Of a DNA stretch of 27,765 nucleotides, positions 26,262-27,765 are shown in pieces. A program made the position numbers and the translations under genes. The stretch comes from a virus. Each line of letters begins with the position of its first letter. The first letter of the stretch is position 1. Location of the stretch: positions 1 through 27,765 of IMG/VR virus record IMGVR_UViG_3300035701_000223; one strand, written 5' to 3'. The notes below the pieces were generated by a model. It ran no database searches. It worked only from the letters and a program-made list of their open reading frames with translations, and was not told where the DNA came from.

Positions 26262-27469
26262 ACGAGATCGTCTTCGATCTGTCCATCTCAGATAGTTTTT
26301 TTCCACTCCTCGAAGAGAAGGCCCGTTATCTCGTCCTGTGCGGCGGGGCAGGATCGGGCAAGTCTGAATTTGCCGCACGGAAACTCTATTACCGCTCCAA
26401 AAAAGAGGGCGGGCATCGCTTCCTAATTCTGCGCAAGGTCCGTTCCCGAGTCCGTGAGTCGGTTCTCGAAGTCAGCAAGAATCTGCTCGATACTATAGGC
26501 GAGACTTATGACTTCAACAAGACCGAGCGCACGATTTCTTTTCTGGCTCCGAACGGCAGGCGAAACGAATGGCTGTTCGATGGGCTGGACGACCCTGACA
26601 AGATTAAGTCCATCAAGGGCGTCACCGGCATTTGGATGGAAGAGACGACCGAGTTCACGAAGGACGACTTCACGCAGATCGATCTTCGGCTCCGTGAGAC
26701 ATGCCCATCCTACCACCAGATTATACTCTCATTCAATCCCGACGAGGCGGCGGCCCCCTGGCTCAAGGAACGATTTTTCGATCACAAGGATCCCGATGCC
26801 TTTGTCCATGAGTCAACGGTCGATGATAACCCGATAGCCGAAATCCGTGAGGCATACCGCATTCGCCTCGATATGCTGGACGATCCGACCTATTCGGCTA
26901 TCTACCGATTCGGCCAATGGGCGCTGGCAAAGGGTGTCATCTTCAACTGGGATGTTGTAGATCGGCCGGAAGGAACGTTCTATGACGAGACCTTCTATGG
27001 CTTGGATTTCGGCTTCTCTGTCGATCCCGCAGCGCTTGTCTGCGCCTATCGAAAGGCCGACGAATTCTGGCTTGAGGAACTTCTTTATGCTCGGAACCTC
27101 ACGAACCAAGAACTCGCCTCGGTCATGAAAGGCAAGGGCATCAATCGGACAGATGAAGTTTATGCCGACTCCGCCGAGCCCAAGTCGATTGAAGAGTTGT
27201 GCCGGGCCGGGCTAAACGTCAAACCCTGTGCCAAGGGTCCGGATAGCGTGAGGGCCGGGATTGATTACTTGAAGAACCTCAAAATCCATATTATTGGCGA
27301 TTCACCTAATCTTGTAGATGAACGACGGCGATATAAATATAAAACCGACAAGGCGGGAAACTCACTGGCCGTACCTGCCGAAATCATGGACCACCTCATG
27401 AGCGCCGTCCGCTATGCGATCCACACGCATTGTGCGGGTCGGATCGAGCGCCACTTTCATTTCATCTGA
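26258..27469 (+). CDS. terL: Terminase large subunit (PBSX/Terminase_3 family)
   Basis: 403 aa, full-length. ATPase: Walker A GGAGSGKS (29-36), Walker B with catalytic Glu IWMEETTE (125-132), and the ILSFNP coupling motif (~156-161). Nuclease: GLDFG with Asp250, YADSAEP with Asp304, and DHLMSAVRYA with Asp378, the three acidic sites of the RNase H-like fold. It cuts the concatemer and pumps DNA through the portal into the procapsid. Coupled to the small subunit upstream and 13 bp before the portal gene. Confidence 0.96.
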   Translation: MNEIVFDLSISDSFFPLLEEKARYLVLCGGAGSGKSEFAARKLYYRSKKEGGHRFLILRKVRSRVRESVLEVSKNLLDTIGETYDFNKTERTISFLAPNGRRNEWLFDGLDDPDKIKSIKGVTGIWMEETTEFTKDDFTQIDLRLRETCPSYHQIILSFNPDEAAAPWLKERFFDHKDPDAFVHESTVDDNPIAEIREAYRIRLDMLDDPTYSAIYRFGQWALAKGVIFNWDVVDRPEGTFYDETFYGLDFGFSVDPAALVCAYRKADEFWLEELLYARNLTNQELASVMKGKGINRTDEVYADSAEPKSIEELCRAGLNVKPCAKGPDSVRAGIDYLKNLKIHIIGDSPNLVDERRRYKYKTDKAGNSLAVPAEIMDHLMSAVRYAIHTHCAGRIERHFHFI

Positions 27470-27482
27470 GGACTATAAACCG

Positions 27483-27765
27483 ATGGATAAAATAGAACGC
27501 TTTGCCTTGAAGGTCGGGCGGCTCCGGCGAATGCTGAAAGGCGGGAACGCGCCCGTCGGCGATCCGTCCGCATGGATGGACTCTCGGTACTGGGGCGAGG
27601 GCGTTATGCGTGGCAAGAAGCCTACCAGCAAGATGGATGCCATTGATAACTTTACGTCCTGGGTCTATATCTGCACGTCGCTTAACGCTCAGTCCTGCGC
27701 CGCCGTGCCGCTTGAACTCTATGCCCGCGTGCCCGAGGGCGGGAAATCCTGGCGGTCGATCAAGA
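27483..27765 (+). CDS. Portal protein, N-terminal part (3' end outside window)
   Basis: ATG with TGAGGACTATAAACCG upstream; the open frame of 94 codons runs off the right edge. The segment AIDNFTSWVYICTSLNAQSC AAVPLELYARVPEG matches the HK97-type portal opening (xWVYxCxxxxAxxxAxxPLxLY). The portal is the dodecameric ring through which DNA enters and leaves the capsid. Position right after the large terminase fits. Confidence 0.88.
   Translation, partial: MDKIERFALKVGRLRRMLKGGNAPVGDPSAWMDSRYWGEGVMRGKKPTSKMDAIDNFTSWVYICTSLNAQSCAAVPLELYARVPEGGKSWRSIK

Overview
The window is a continuous stretch of a tailed double-stranded DNA bacteriophage or prophage genome (long-tailed, siphovirus-like). The evidence is tail structural genes at the left edge, an endolysin, many small tightly coupled genes, and a small terminase, large terminase and portal order at the right edge. 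Genes are packed with 1-4 nt overlaps of the ATGA and TAATG type and mostly strong Shine-Dalgarno (SD) sites, so the host is a bacterium. No rRNA, complete tRNA, integrase, polymerase or helicase is visible. I cannot name the host. A two-membrane-segment coiled-coil protein resembling a spanin weakly hints at a Gram-negative host.

Layout. (1) 1-7373, rightward, end of the late structural operon: a tail-tip protein cut by the window edge, a beta-roll tail fibre, a 38-aa membrane peptide, a beta-helix tailspike with an Ig-like C-terminus, and a GH5-like glycoside hydrolase. A strong intrinsic terminator closes it (7452-7481). (2) 7597-8319: a tRNA-3'-end-like 20-mer abutting a leftward HNH/NUMOD3 homing endonuclease gene, the only clear minus-strand gene. 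(3) 8475-12517: a strong promoter, then a small HTH protein, small accessory genes, a Cas4-like PD-(D/E)XK nuclease, a recombination-directionality-factor-like protein, a potentially folded leader, and a DUF1376/O-like replication protein that may carry the origin in its linker. (4) 12527-16477: a cassette zone of tiny membrane and zinc-ribbon genes, an exact tandem duplication of an Ala/Tyr-rich Imm5-like gene, and a RusA-like resolvase. (5) 16487-18463: a metallophosphoesterase, a conserved unknown protein, and two phased arrays of a degenerate pentanucleotide NNGGC repeat. (6) 18485-22418: an M15-type endolysin, a DUF6899-like protein, a deoxyribosyltransferase-like protein, a DUF3310 protein, and membrane/coiled-coil proteins that may form the rest of the lysis set. 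(7) 22434-25383: a Dam-type methyltransferase and a beta-class DNA methyltransferase. The second carries an in-frame LAGLIDADG domain and is interrupted by a UAA that an exact GGC-to-GGC 8-nt skip would bridge. (8) 25384-27765: a repeat-rich regulatory or packaging region, then terminase small and large subunits and the start of the portal.

How it fits together: the nuclease, RDF-like protein, O-like protein and RusA form a replication/recombination module. The deoxyribosyltransferase-like protein and the methyltransferases may handle nucleotides or protect phage DNA. The endolysin and small membrane proteins suit lysis. The terminase and portal start the packaging and head operon that continues beyond the window. 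The signals most worth follow-up are the phased NNGGC arrays (17911-18105), the possible translational bypass in the methyltransferase (23971-23984), and the structured leader at 11688-11788.
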